A stretch of DNA of 64,000 bases from positions 124,001 to 188,000 of the forward strand of contig CACZVR010000001.1 in assembly GCA_902784675.1 (NCBI GenBank), in the 5' to 3' direction. This DNA is from an uncultured Bacteroidales bacterium (GTDB lineage: Bacteria; Bacteroidota; Bacteroidia; Bacteroidales; Muribaculaceae). Within the stretch, counting starts at the first letter, position 1; each line of letters begins with the position of its first letter. Both the position numbers and the translations under genes were made by a program. Of the stretch, positions 35,201 through 42,509 are shown piece after piece. A model generated the notes under the pieces. The model saw only the letters and a list, made by a program, of their open reading frames with translations, had not been told where the DNA came from and did no database searches.

Positions 35201-37188
35201 TCGACATCAATTGGGACGGTGCCAATGCCGACGGCGAAGGCACAGTCGACATCCAGGACTTTGTCTATAACGGAAAGCCCGAGGGAGACGTTGTGCTGAA
35301 TGCCGACTTTGACCTTGACCCGAAAACCTCGACCACGCGGTTGACGGCCAACTTGATGCTCGACGGCAAGGAATCGGTTGTGCTGCGGGGCACCCTCAAC
35401 GACATTGAAGCAGCCACACCGCTGAACTTGCAGGCCTGCTTCACGCGCTTCCCGCTAGTGCGCGCCAACGCATTCATCCCAGGCGATTACGTTTGGTTGG
35501 AGGGATATGCTGTTGGCGATTTGACGGTGACAGGCTCGGCCGATAACCCGCAAATAAACGGCTACTTCACAGCCGACTCGGCTACGGTTAATCTGCCGCG
35601 TTATGGCAGCTCGCTCAAGCTCACCGGCGATCGCATTCCCGTTAAGAACAATGTCATCAGCATCAACAACTATAAACTGGTAGGGTCAAACCGCAGTCCC
35701 GTTGTGCTGAATGGTGAGATTGATTTGCGTGACCTTGACAACATGGTGATTGACCTGCATGCCACAGGCCGTGAGGTGCAATTCATGGACAGCAAGCAGG
35801 ACGACGTGACCCAGATCTTCGGCAAGGGATTTGCCGACATCGACGCTACTGTCAAGTCAAGCGGCAACATCATGACTGTGAGAGCCGATGCCACACTGTT
35901 GCAAGGGTCCAACATCACCTATGTGATGAAAAATGATATCTCACAACTCTCGTCGACCGTGGATGAGAATATGGTGACGTTCACCAATTTTAATCAGGCC
36001 GAGCCCGGGAAGACGATTTTGGTGACCGGACGCGGCAGCAGTGCCAATAGCATTATTGTCAACCTGAATGTCGAGAAGGGTGCAAAAATCAACGCATTCT
36101 TGTCCGAAGACGGCCAGAACCGCGCCACCATCGATGGCAGCGGCCGACTGAAATACTGGATGGATTTTGCCGGACGCAACAACCTGTCTGGAACTTACAC
36201 TATCGAGAGCGGCAATGTGCGTTACACACCGCCGCTGATCTCGCAGAAGAACTTCAACATCGCCAGTGGCAGCACGATCTCATGGACGGGAGACATGCTG
36301 AATCCCCAGTTGAACCTGAAGGGCACCGAACGCATCAAGACGAGTGTCACAAGTGAGGAAGAGGGAACCAGACCGGTTGAATTCCTCATCGATGCCAATG
36401 TGGGCGGAACACTCAGCAATATTGACCTGAAGTTTGACTTGAAGTGCGAAAGCGATATGACGGTGCAGAACGAGTTGCAGACGATGAGCGACAACCAGCG
36501 TTCACAGGCTGCCATCAATCTGTTGCTGTATAACACTTATTCCGGAACCAACAGCGCCGGTAACATCAATAACCTAACGGCTTCCTCGGCATTGTTCTCG
36601 TTCCTGCAGTCACAGCTCAACACATGGGCGGCACAAGCTTTGCCCGGCATCGACCTCTCGTTTGGCATCAACCAATATGAAGGCCAGCACAGTGGTGGCA
36701 CCGAGACAAGCTATAGTTATCGTTTGGCCAAGTCATTGTTCAATGACCGTTTCAAGATTGTTGTCGGTGGTGAATATAGTACCGATGCCAGGGAACAAGA
36801 AGACATTGCAAGCAGTCTGTTCAATGATATCTCACTGGAGTATTACTTGAATAACAAGGGCAACAGATACCTGAAATTGTTCCGTCACGCCAGCTATGAG
36901 AACGTGCTTGAGGGGCCTGTGACCGAGACAGGACTGGCCTATGTGCTTAAGCACAAACTCAACAATCTCAAGGATCTGTTCAAATTCAAGCATTCGCGCG
37001 AATACCTGATTCGTGACTCGTTGGAAAAAGCCCGCAAGGCCGAACTCAAACTGCAGGAGAATGCCATTGACGCAATGGGCGAAAATGTCGAGCCGTTCAT
37101 TGTCCCGCTTGACGGCCAGGACGATTCTGCCAATGATGCGATTGATAAACCAACAGTAAACCGCAAAAAAGATGAGAGTGAACCCTAA
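32254..37188 (+). CDS. tamB: TamB-family translocation/assembly protein
   Basis: TamB-type proteins form a long beta-structured bridge across the periplasm, moving phospholipid and assisting outer-membrane proteins. The 1644-residue chain has a single membrane anchor (about residues 12-34) followed by AsmA/TamB-like beta repeats with the alternating pattern VDVGNASLKGGKAKM. The last ~450 residues form the DUF490/TamB domain (e.g. SDMTVQNELQTMSDNQRSQ, LPGIDLSFGINQYEGQ). Residues 60-400 are unusually rich in Lys and Asp and contain two related blocks starting KPWKVNANKV (about 179) and KPWKVKAGKV (about 270). It overlaps tamL by 17 bases, so the pair is one transcription unit. Confidence 0.88.
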   Translation: MFGKKGNMFSKIAAWVGSGLLGMVAALPFAAYIPWVQNKAADLAAEYASEKTGMDISVGDVRVKFPLDVTASDIQVIDQNGDTLFKADEVKANVKPKPLLDKKVEADNVSLKGAKSQIKTDDGSTDLDVDLKEAKVDRAKVDLNNNKVDVGNASLKGGKAKMSYKPEKKKSDPKKEPSKPWKVNANKVTADDIDYKMDMKPTIDNLDAKVKHAEAKNVKVDTGDQTVDVGELDIEEADVNYQHPSEKDAKQYRKDHPMPEDANQDNGDDKPWKVKAGKVRVKDSKGKYSQTGKKPNKPGITLDPDNIEVEDVNAEVNDFEYDGENMNVPVKHLSGKERSGLEVKDASGTVNKNKNGLDLNDMKLKTKGSDIKLDAHVDQDMLDGKPNGKATIDTDSKIDLNEVEKLVPEARKALKDIPHNKPVKIKAKARGNDKRVDIHSLDADVPGVGRVKGKGTIYNPTDMDRMKADLDTEVDLRDPSVLNKMLGLDDVKLPPMKMSGKINKEGCKWVARNLRVSTGGGSMRGDGYYDVCNENYDVDASFNNFPVKSFLPDYDVKNLTGSVNARGHGFDFTDCGSGTWTDATVNLASVRYNGTHYGNIRARGKLRGGQADVYASSANKGCDLDANAHGTICNDHYVFTADGNVRDLDLNRLGMYDGTCNGKTKFHARGDINLRTQEWDADLTLHDIDWQLDSSLLVADDARASLHSKPWLTCFTFENEDNYAHINAPCGVMPLIEDFQKTAQEFKRQYQDRWIDIEQLKKPMPRFQFDMHMGTDGIVQRYLQQYEVDFRHISCEAVRDTGLYLDARALGISYKETNIDSVRVHANELNNKYLAFNAHMGNRPGTWDEFATVDIEGGIKGSAIDFMLHQQNIKHETGYRFGCNARLADDEVKMKLFGKDPVIGYRHWTFNENNYLNLDYRTRMLDANLRLKSDSSSLELLTTRLPGESSENVQLKIDNLQLEEWTRIMPMLARTSGTVNANIDINWDGANADGEGTVDIQDFVYNGKPEGDVVLNADFDLDPKTSTTRLTANLMLDGKESVVLRGTLNDIEAATPLNLQACFTRFPLVRANAFIPGDYVWLEGYAVGDLTVTGSADNPQINGYFTADSATVNLPRYGSSLKLTGDRIPVKNNVISINNYKLVGSNRSPVVLNGEIDLRDLDNMVIDLHATGREVQFMDSKQDDVTQIFGKGFADIDATVKSSGNIMTVRADATLLQGSNITYVMKNDISQLSSTVDENMVTFTNFNQAEPGKTILVTGRGSSANSIIVNLNVEKGAKINAFLSEDGQNRATIDGSGRLKYWMDFAGRNNLSGTYTIESGNVRYTPPLISQKNFNIASGSTISWTGDMLNPQLNLKGTERIKTSVTSEEEGTRPVEFLIDANVGGTLSNIDLKFDLKCESDMTVQNELQTMSDNQRSQAAINLLLYNTYSGTNSAGNINNLTASSALFSFLQSQLNTWAAQALPGIDLSFGINQYEGQHSGGTETSYSYRLAKSLFNDRFKIVVGGEYSTDAREQEDIASSLFNDISLEYYLNNKGNRYLKLFRHASYENVLEGPVTETGLAYVLKHKLNNLKDLFKFKHSREYLIRDSLEKARKAELKLQENAIDAMGENVEPFIVPLDGQDDSANDAIDKPTVNRKKDESEP

Positions 37189-39481
37189 ATATGCCGGTAT
37201 TCTCTTAACAGCCCTGGCAACCTTGCTGCTGGCTTCTTGCTCAACAACTGCCAAATTGGGTGAGAACGATATACTGTATACCGGTGTGAAGCGACTTAAA
37301 TATCATGAGGACAGCGTCAAGGTGGATGAAGGTGTGAAAACCGATATCTTCACCGCCATTAACGTGCGTCCCAACAATCCGCTATACTCTCCTTATTATC
37401 GCACGCCTTTCCCCATCGGGTTGCTGATCTATAACCACATTGATGAAAACGCTACAGGCTTTAAGGGATGGCTCTACAAACATTTTGCCGCCAAGCCAGT
37501 ACTGATTAAACGTGTCAACCCCCAGGCGCGTGTGGACATGATAAATACGATTCTGCGCAACAACGGCTATTTCACTTCGTCGGCAAGCTATACCTTAAAC
37601 CCCTCCAGCAACCCCAAGAAGGCCAAGATTTCCTACGATGTGGACATCCATGTGCCCTATACTATCGGTAACGTGGAATATACGGGCAGCAGTGAACCAG
37701 TCTTGCAACTCGTGGACTCGTTGGCCAGGGCAAACCGTTATTTGCGCACCGGTAATCGTTATTGTCTTGACTCGTTGAGCGCCGTACGCATTGATATCAC
37801 CAATTTTGTCCGCAATCGCGGATACTATTTCTTCAGGCCGGAATACATCCAATATCTGGCCGATAGTGTTCAGGATAAGGGCGTCATTCACATGCACATG
37901 ATCCCCTCGGGGGACATTCCCAATAATGCAAAGGTGCGTTACCTCACTAATGACATCACAGCAACCGTTGTCAACGACAGTGGTAAAGGCCAACCCGATA
38001 CCGTCGTCACCAAAAACTGCACTCTCATCCGCTATGAACCGGTTTATATCAAGGATCGTGTTATCCCGTCTTGTATCAGGGCACGCAAGGGTAGGGTGTT
38101 CCGCGTAAACAGCATCGACCGCACTCAAGCAGCCTTGTCCAGTTTGGGAATCTTCAGCAATGTGGATATCCAGGTAATACCCATCGACAGCGTCTCTCCC
38201 GAGGGCGACGGACTTCTTGACTTAGCCATCTATTGTCAGCTTGACAAGCCATGGGAAGTGACCCTTGAGATGCAGGGCACATCCAAGAGCAACAGTTTTA
38301 TTGGCCCAGGTTTGGAAATCGGAGCCACCCACAAGAACGCTTTCGGGGCAGGGGAGAAGTTTTCGGTAAACTTGTACGGCGAATATGAGTGGCAAACGGG
38401 AGGCGGAAAGTATAAAGGCAGTGATTTGGACTCCTATGAATTCGGTATTGAAGGTAAACTCGATATTCCTCGTTTGCTGGCACCCAAGTTCTTGTATCCT
38501 TCGCGTCGTTACACACCCTGGACTCGCTTTTCGCTCAGTGCAGATTTGTTGAATCGCCCCGGTTTTTTCAAGATTGCACAGCTCAGCATGGCGACAATGT
38601 GGGAGTGGCACAGTAACCGTTACTCCAGTCATGTCCTCACGCCGTTCAAACTCACTTACAACAAAGTGTTGTCACGTTCCGAAGAGTTTGATTCGGCAAT
38701 GAACGTTAATCCTGCTTTAGCTCAGAGTTTCAAGGATGTCTTTATTCCCAAGATTGAATATACCTACATCTTTGACCGTCAAATCACCCACAAGGACCAT
38801 ATTACTCTTACGGCAAGCATTGCCGAGGCTGGCAATATTTTCTCTGGTATTTGGGCGCTGTGCGGGAGTAAAGGCACAAAAAAACTGTTCGGCACGCCGT
38901 TCTCACAGTTTGTCAAAGCGCAAGCTCAGGTGGTGTGGATCCGCAATTTGGGTATTGAGGGAGAATTGGCAACACGCGTAATGGTGGGAGCGGCCCATGC
39001 CTATGGCAACAGTGACACGATTCCGTTGCCCTACAGGGAACAATTCTACGTGGGAGGTTCCAACTCGGTCCGCGCCTTTGCCGTACGCACTATCGGCCCG
39101 GGTGGTTATCACCCTGATTTCCGAAATCGGTACACCTATTACGACCAGACGGGTACGTTCAAGTTTGAGGCAAACGTCGAGTATCGTTTCCCCATTTTGG
39201 GATATTTCAAAGGGGCTGTCTTTCTTGATGCCGGCAACATCTGGCTGCTTGAGAATGATGAAACCCGTCCCAAAGGTCAGCTGTCGATGAAGCGTTTTTT
39301 TGATGAGTTGGCATTGGGCACGGGAGTGGGACTGCGCTTCGACATGTCCATGCTTGTAGTGCGCGCCGATTTGGGTATAGGCATTCACGCCCCCTATGAC
39401 ACAGAAAAAAGAGGTTACTACAACATTCCAAAGTTCAAGGACGGCCTGGCTTTCCATTTGGCCATAGGGTACCCGTTCTGA
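37172..39481 (+). CDS. tamL: TamA/TamL-type Omp85 protein with a lipobox
   Basis: This 769-residue Omp85 protein is the outer-membrane partner of TamB. It starts with a lipoprotein signal (LATLLLASC, Cys23), the feature that separates the Bacteroidota form (called TamL) from proteobacterial TamA. About 60-340 are POTRA-like domains, and from about 350 on is a BamA/TamA-type 16-strand barrel ending in phenylalanine (HLAIGYPF), the usual assembly signal. VGGSNSVRAFAVRTIGPGGY is the conserved strand-16/loop 6 region (the R-G-x-x-like VR-AF motif). It overlaps tamB by 17 bases and ends before a bidirectional terminator. The name rests on context and lipobox. Confidence 0.85.
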   Translation: MRVNPKYAGILLTALATLLLASCSTTAKLGENDILYTGVKRLKYHEDSVKVDEGVKTDIFTAINVRPNNPLYSPYYRTPFPIGLLIYNHIDENATGFKGWLYKHFAAKPVLIKRVNPQARVDMINTILRNNGYFTSSASYTLNPSSNPKKAKISYDVDIHVPYTIGNVEYTGSSEPVLQLVDSLARANRYLRTGNRYCLDSLSAVRIDITNFVRNRGYYFFRPEYIQYLADSVQDKGVIHMHMIPSGDIPNNAKVRYLTNDITATVVNDSGKGQPDTVVTKNCTLIRYEPVYIKDRVIPSCIRARKGRVFRVNSIDRTQAALSSLGIFSNVDIQVIPIDSVSPEGDGLLDLAIYCQLDKPWEVTLEMQGTSKSNSFIGPGLEIGATHKNAFGAGEKFSVNLYGEYEWQTGGGKYKGSDLDSYEFGIEGKLDIPRLLAPKFLYPSRRYTPWTRFSLSADLLNRPGFFKIAQLSMATMWEWHSNRYSSHVLTPFKLTYNKVLSRSEEFDSAMNVNPALAQSFKDVFIPKIEYTYIFDRQITHKDHITLTASIAEAGNIFSGIWALCGSKGTKKLFGTPFSQFVKAQAQVVWIRNLGIEGELATRVMVGAAHAYGNSDTIPLPYREQFYVGGSNSVRAFAVRTIGPGGYHPDFRNRYTYYDQTGTFKFEANVEYRFPILGYFKGAVFLDAGNIWLLENDETRPKGQLSMKRFFDELALGTGVGLRFDMSMLVVRADLGIGIHAPYDTEKRGYYNIPKFKDGLAFHLAIGYPF

Positions 39482-39498
39482 TGCGCATGTGAAAAATA

Positions 39499-39535
39499 AG
39501 AGTGAGGTGTTGCCACATATGCAACACCTCACTCT
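39499..39535. terminator. Bidirectional terminator between tamL and clpC
   Basis: A perfect 15-bp stem, AGAGTGAGGTGTTGC/GCAACACCTCACTCT, has a seven-base loop and A/T flanks on both sides. It serves both convergent genes. Confidence 0.9.
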
Positions 39536-39554
39536 AGCTTTATTCACCTCGTAT

Positions 39555-41564
39555 TTACGATAAATGCACTTGAATCTTTCCGTCTTCAGCATCAATGACG
39601 ATAGTGTCACCGGCTTTGGCTTCTTCACGCAACAGCATTTCGCTCAGCGGATCTTCTATCTCGCTCTGAATGGCGCGTTTCAACGGACGAGCACCATATT
39701 GTATGTCAAAGCCACGATCAGCGACCAGACTCTTGGCGGCTGCAGTGATTTCAAGTTTCATGCCGTTCTCCTCCACGCGCTTGTAGAATGAAGCGAGTTC
39801 GATGTCCACAATCTTGAGGATAGCGTCATGGTTGAGCGACCCAAAGGTGACGATGTCATCCACACGATTCAAGAATTCGGGCGAGAACTGGCGGTTAAGG
39901 GCTTTGCGGATAACCGAGTCACTGCGCTCCTTGGTCAGTTCGCTAGTGTTGAAACCGACGCCTGCGCCAAAGTCTTTCAACTCCCTCGTTCCGATGTTGC
40001 TGGTCATGATGATAATGGTGTTCTTGAAGTCCACTTTACGGCCAAGACCATCGGTCAGACATCCCTCATCAAGCACCTGCAACAGCATGTTAAACACGTC
40101 GGGATGGGCTTTTTCAATCTCGTCGAGCAGCACTACACTGTAAGGGTGACGACGCACTTTCTCGGTCAACTGGCCGCCCTCCTCGTAGCCCACATAACCC
40201 GGAGGCGCACCCACGAGTCGGGACACATTGAACTTCTCCATATATTCGCTCATGTCCACGCGGATGAGGGCTTCATCACTGTTGAATAGGAACTCGGCAA
40301 GTTTCTTTGCCAGCAAGGTCTTGCCCACGCCGGTCGGTCCCAGGAACATGAATGAGCCGATGGGACGCTTGGGGTCACGCAGACCCGCGCGGTTGCGGCG
40401 GATGCTGCGTGCAATCTTGTCAATGGCTTCGTCCTGCCCGATGACCTGCTTTTTCAATTCATCGGTCATACCCAACAGTCTGATACCTTCACTCTGGGCA
40501 ATGCGCTGAACGGGAACACCGGTCATCATGGCGACAACTTCTGCAATATGCCCCTCATTAACGGTCACACGGCGCTTGTCCAACTCTGCTTCCCATTTCG
40601 CCTTGGCTTCTTGTAACTCGGCTTTCAGCTTTTCTTGTTGGTCGCGATAGTTGGCGGCGCTCTCGAAGTTCTGGTCCTGCACAGCTTTGAATTTATTCTC
40701 CTGGGCTTCGGCGATGCGCTGCTCCAATTCCTCGATTTCCTTGGGCGTGTCTACTTTAGTGATGTGAACACGAGAACCAGCCTCATCCATGGCATCAATA
40801 GCCTTGTCTGGGAAGAAGCGGTCACTGATGTAGCGTTCGGTCAATGTGACACATGCCTTCAGTGCCTCGTCGGTGTAATTCACACCGTGATGCTTTTCAT
40901 ACATCTCCTTGATGTTGTGAAGGATTTCGAGTGTCTGCTCGGGCGTGGTAGGCTCAATCAGCACTTTCTGAAAGCGGCGTTCGAGAGCGCCATCCTTCTC
41001 AATGCTCTTGCGATACTCGTCAAGCGTGGTGGCTCCGATGCATTGGAACTCGCCGCGTGCCAGTGCAGGCTTGAGCAAGTTGGCTGCATCCATCGAGCCG
41101 CTGGCATTGCCGGCGCCCACAATGTTGTGGATCTCATCGATGAACATGATGACGTTCTTGTTAGCGCTCACCTCGTCAATGACCGCTTTGAGGCGTTCCT
41201 CGAACTGTCCACGGTACTTGGTACCGGCCACGATAGCAGCCATGTCGAGCGAGACGATGCGCTTGTCGAGCAGGGTGCGTGCCACTTTTCGTTCCACAAT
41301 GCGTTTGGCAAGCCCTTCAATAATCGCACTTTTACCCACACCGGGCTCTCCGATCATCACCGGGTTGTTTTTCTTGCGGCGGCTCAGAATCTGTGCCAAG
41401 CGCTCAATTTCCACCTCTCGGCCCACCACAGGGTCCAAGTGGCCCTCGGCAGCTTCACGGGTGATGTCTTTTCCATATTTGTCAATCACCGGAGTGGCAG
41501 AATTGTCACCCCGACTGACATTTCGTCGCTGTCGTGTCTCGCGGTAGGATGGATTCGCCTCCAT
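39555..41564 (-). CDS. clpC: ClpC-type AAA+ ATPase lacking the Clp_N domain
   Basis: The protein unfolds substrates for a protease such as ClpP. From ATG 41564 it has 669 residues: AAA+ domain 1 ([31 protein letters not shown]), a UVR-like middle coil typical of ClpC ([21 protein letters not shown]), and domain 2 ([24 protein letters not shown]). GAGVGFN carries the VGF tripeptide used to dock ClpP. The usual ~150-residue N-terminal Clp_N repeats are absent, and there is no room for them, because the previous gene ends 138 bases upstream of 41691. The first 60 codons upstream are open in another frame (41691-41506), so a frame break is likely. Whether the true start is 41564, 41642 or 41691 with a shift is unsettled. 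Confidence 0.85.
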   Translation of the reverse strand: MEANPSYRETRQRRNVSRGDNSATPVIDKYGKDITREAAEGHLDPVVGREVEIERLAQILSRRKKNNPVMIGEPGVGKSAIIEGLAKRIVERKVARTLLDKRIVSLDMAAIVAGTKYRGQFEERLKAVIDEVSANKNVIMFIDEIHNIVGAGNASGSMDAANLLKPALARGEFQCIGATTLDEYRKSIEKDGALERRFQKVLIEPTTPEQTLEILHNIKEMYEKHHGVNYTDEALKACVTLTERYISDRFFPDKAIDAMDEAGSRVHITKVDTPKEIEELEQRIAEAQENKFKAVQDQNFESAANYRDQQEKLKAELQEAKAKWEAELDKRRVTVNEGHIAEVVAMMTGVPVQRIAQSEGIRLLGMTDELKKQVIGQDEAIDKIARSIRRNRAGLRDPKRPIGSFMFLGPTGVGKTLLAKKLAEFLFNSDEALIRVDMSEYMEKFNVSRLVGAPPGYVGYEEGGQLTEKVRRHPYSVVLLDEIEKAHPDVFNMLLQVLDEGCLTDGLGRKVDFKNTIIIMTSNIGTRELKDFGAGVGFNTSELTKERSDSVIRKALNRQFSPEFLNRVDDIVTFGSLNHDAILKIVDIELASFYKRVEENGMKLEITAAAKSLVADRGFDIQYGARPLKRAIQSEIEDPLSEMLLREEAKAGDTIVIDAEDGKIQVHLS

Positions 41565-41691
41565 AATCACCGCCACCTGGTAGTTCATCGCTGTCATCTT
41601 CGTCCTCGTCTGGGAAGTCGGCACCCGCGATGGGCAGGCCAAAGTCCCGACGCCAGTACTGTTGTTGGTTGTCGTGCTGGTTGTGTATCAT
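41506..41691 (-). pseudogene. Out-of-frame leader reading frame of the clpC-like gene
   Basis: An ATG at 41691 opens a 61-codon frame. It starts MIHNQHDNQQQYWRRDFGLP and runs into an acidic, glycine-rich linker ([18 protein letters not shown]) that looks like natural coding sequence. It then runs to a stop. The clpC frame picks up at the same point in the +1 frame ([20 protein letters not shown]), which also looks natural. The two would join with a single +1 shift near 41560. The gene may be frameshifted by mutation or sequencing error, or the shift may be programmed. The sigma-54 promoter lies 46 bases before this ATG, supporting it as the original start. Confidence 0.55.
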
Positions 41692-41747
41692 TATTATTAG
41701 TTTCTATTTCTTGTGTAAATAATGTTTTGTGTCTGTCATGATTATTT

Positions 41748-41763
41748 TGCAAACACTGTGCCA
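41748..41763 (-). promoter_or_regulatory. Exact sigma-54 promoter of the clpC-like gene
   Basis: On the minus strand TGGCAC-N5-TTGCA matches the RpoN -24/-12 consensus exactly, like the one before dnaK. Transcription would start near 41737, 46 bases before ATG 41691. Confidence 0.75.
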
Positions 41764-41776
41764 TCAGTGTGAAAAA

Positions 41777-41801
41777 TGGGCAAAATCACAATGATTGCCC
41801 A
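41777..41801 (-). promoter_or_regulatory. Inverted repeat upstream of the clpC sigma-54 promoter
   Basis: TGGGCAAAATCA...TGATTGCCCA is an imperfect palindrome that ends about 13 bases upstream of the -24 element, a possible activator site. Its half-sites differ from those before dnaK. Confidence 0.45.
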
Positions 41802-41828
41802 TCAGCGCAGAAAAAACAGTTTGAAGTA

Positions 41829-42509
41829 TTAATGGGTAAGGTTGCAAAAATAACCCAAGGTAACTATTACCGACATCGGATTCGAAGCCGAGAATACGTC
41901 GATTTTGTGATTTGGGAACACATCTGTGAGGCCATAATAAAAACGGCCTTCAAGCAACAGTGAATGCTTAACATTCAGGTTGAGTTCCATTCCCGCACCG
42001 ATGCAGATGCCGTAATCCAGTCGGTTATTCACGTCCATTGTCAACTGCTCGATGCGCCGCGTGTTGTAATTGAAATACTCCAAATCGGGAGCCTCACGGT
42101 AATCAAAATTAGAGGATATGCCGTCTGCAAGCATCACATTCAGTTCAGGTCCCAGATTGAAAAAGCCTTTAATTCTTTTGCCCCCAAAGTAGATGTGCGT
42201 CAATATGGGCAATTCAAGATAGGTGAATTTGCGGCTGTATTGATAGTCCGACTCCTCGAAAACCTCTTTCCATCCGCGTTGAACGACATTGAGTTCACCG
42301 ACAAGCCCGAAGTTCTTTTCGGCTATGTAACGGAACATCACACCAGCCGTCACGCCAGGCGACATCGTCTGTGGTACAGTTGGACTGAAGTTGAGACGCG
42401 AGAGCGTCATTCCTGCTTTTCCACCCACGGCCATGATGTGTTCTTGCGGTGCTTGGGCATTAACAAGCATCGCTACCATCACCAAGGTAAAGAAAGCTAG
42501 TTGCCTCAT
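41829..42509 (-). CDS. PorT-like outer-membrane beta-barrel protein
   Basis: The 226-residue product begins at ATG 42509 with a signal peptide (MRQLAFFTLVMVAMLVNAQ). It is an eight-strand-type barrel of the Bacteroidota PorT/OMP_b-brl_2 family: GGKAGMTLSRLNF, GVMFRYIAEKNFGLVGELNV, LELPILTHIYFGG, FFNLGPELNVML, YGICIGAGMELN, LLLEGRFYYGLTDVF and the final strand SVIVTLGYFCNL. The start overlaps the stop of the upstream LysM protein by four bases (ATGA), so it is translationally coupled. A longer frame to 42602 has no signal peptide and overlaps the upstream gene heavily, so I rejected it. Its role is probably structural or in envelope assembly; PorT itself acts in type IX secretion, but that role is not shown here. 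Confidence 0.82.
   Translation of the reverse strand: MRQLAFFTLVMVAMLVNAQAPQEHIMAVGGKAGMTLSRLNFSPTVPQTMSPGVTAGVMFRYIAEKNFGLVGELNVVQRGWKEVFEESDYQYSRKFTYLELPILTHIYFGGKRIKGFFNLGPELNVMLADGISSNFDYREAPDLEYFNYNTRRIEQLTMDVNNRLDYGICIGAGMELNLNVKHSLLLEGRFYYGLTDVFPNHKIDVFSASNPMSVIVTLGYFCNLTH

Noticed and set aside
40635..41741. Long open frame opposite the clpC-like gene (plus strand, 368 codons)
   Set aside because: It is antisense to conserved AAA+ domains and has no recognisable product.
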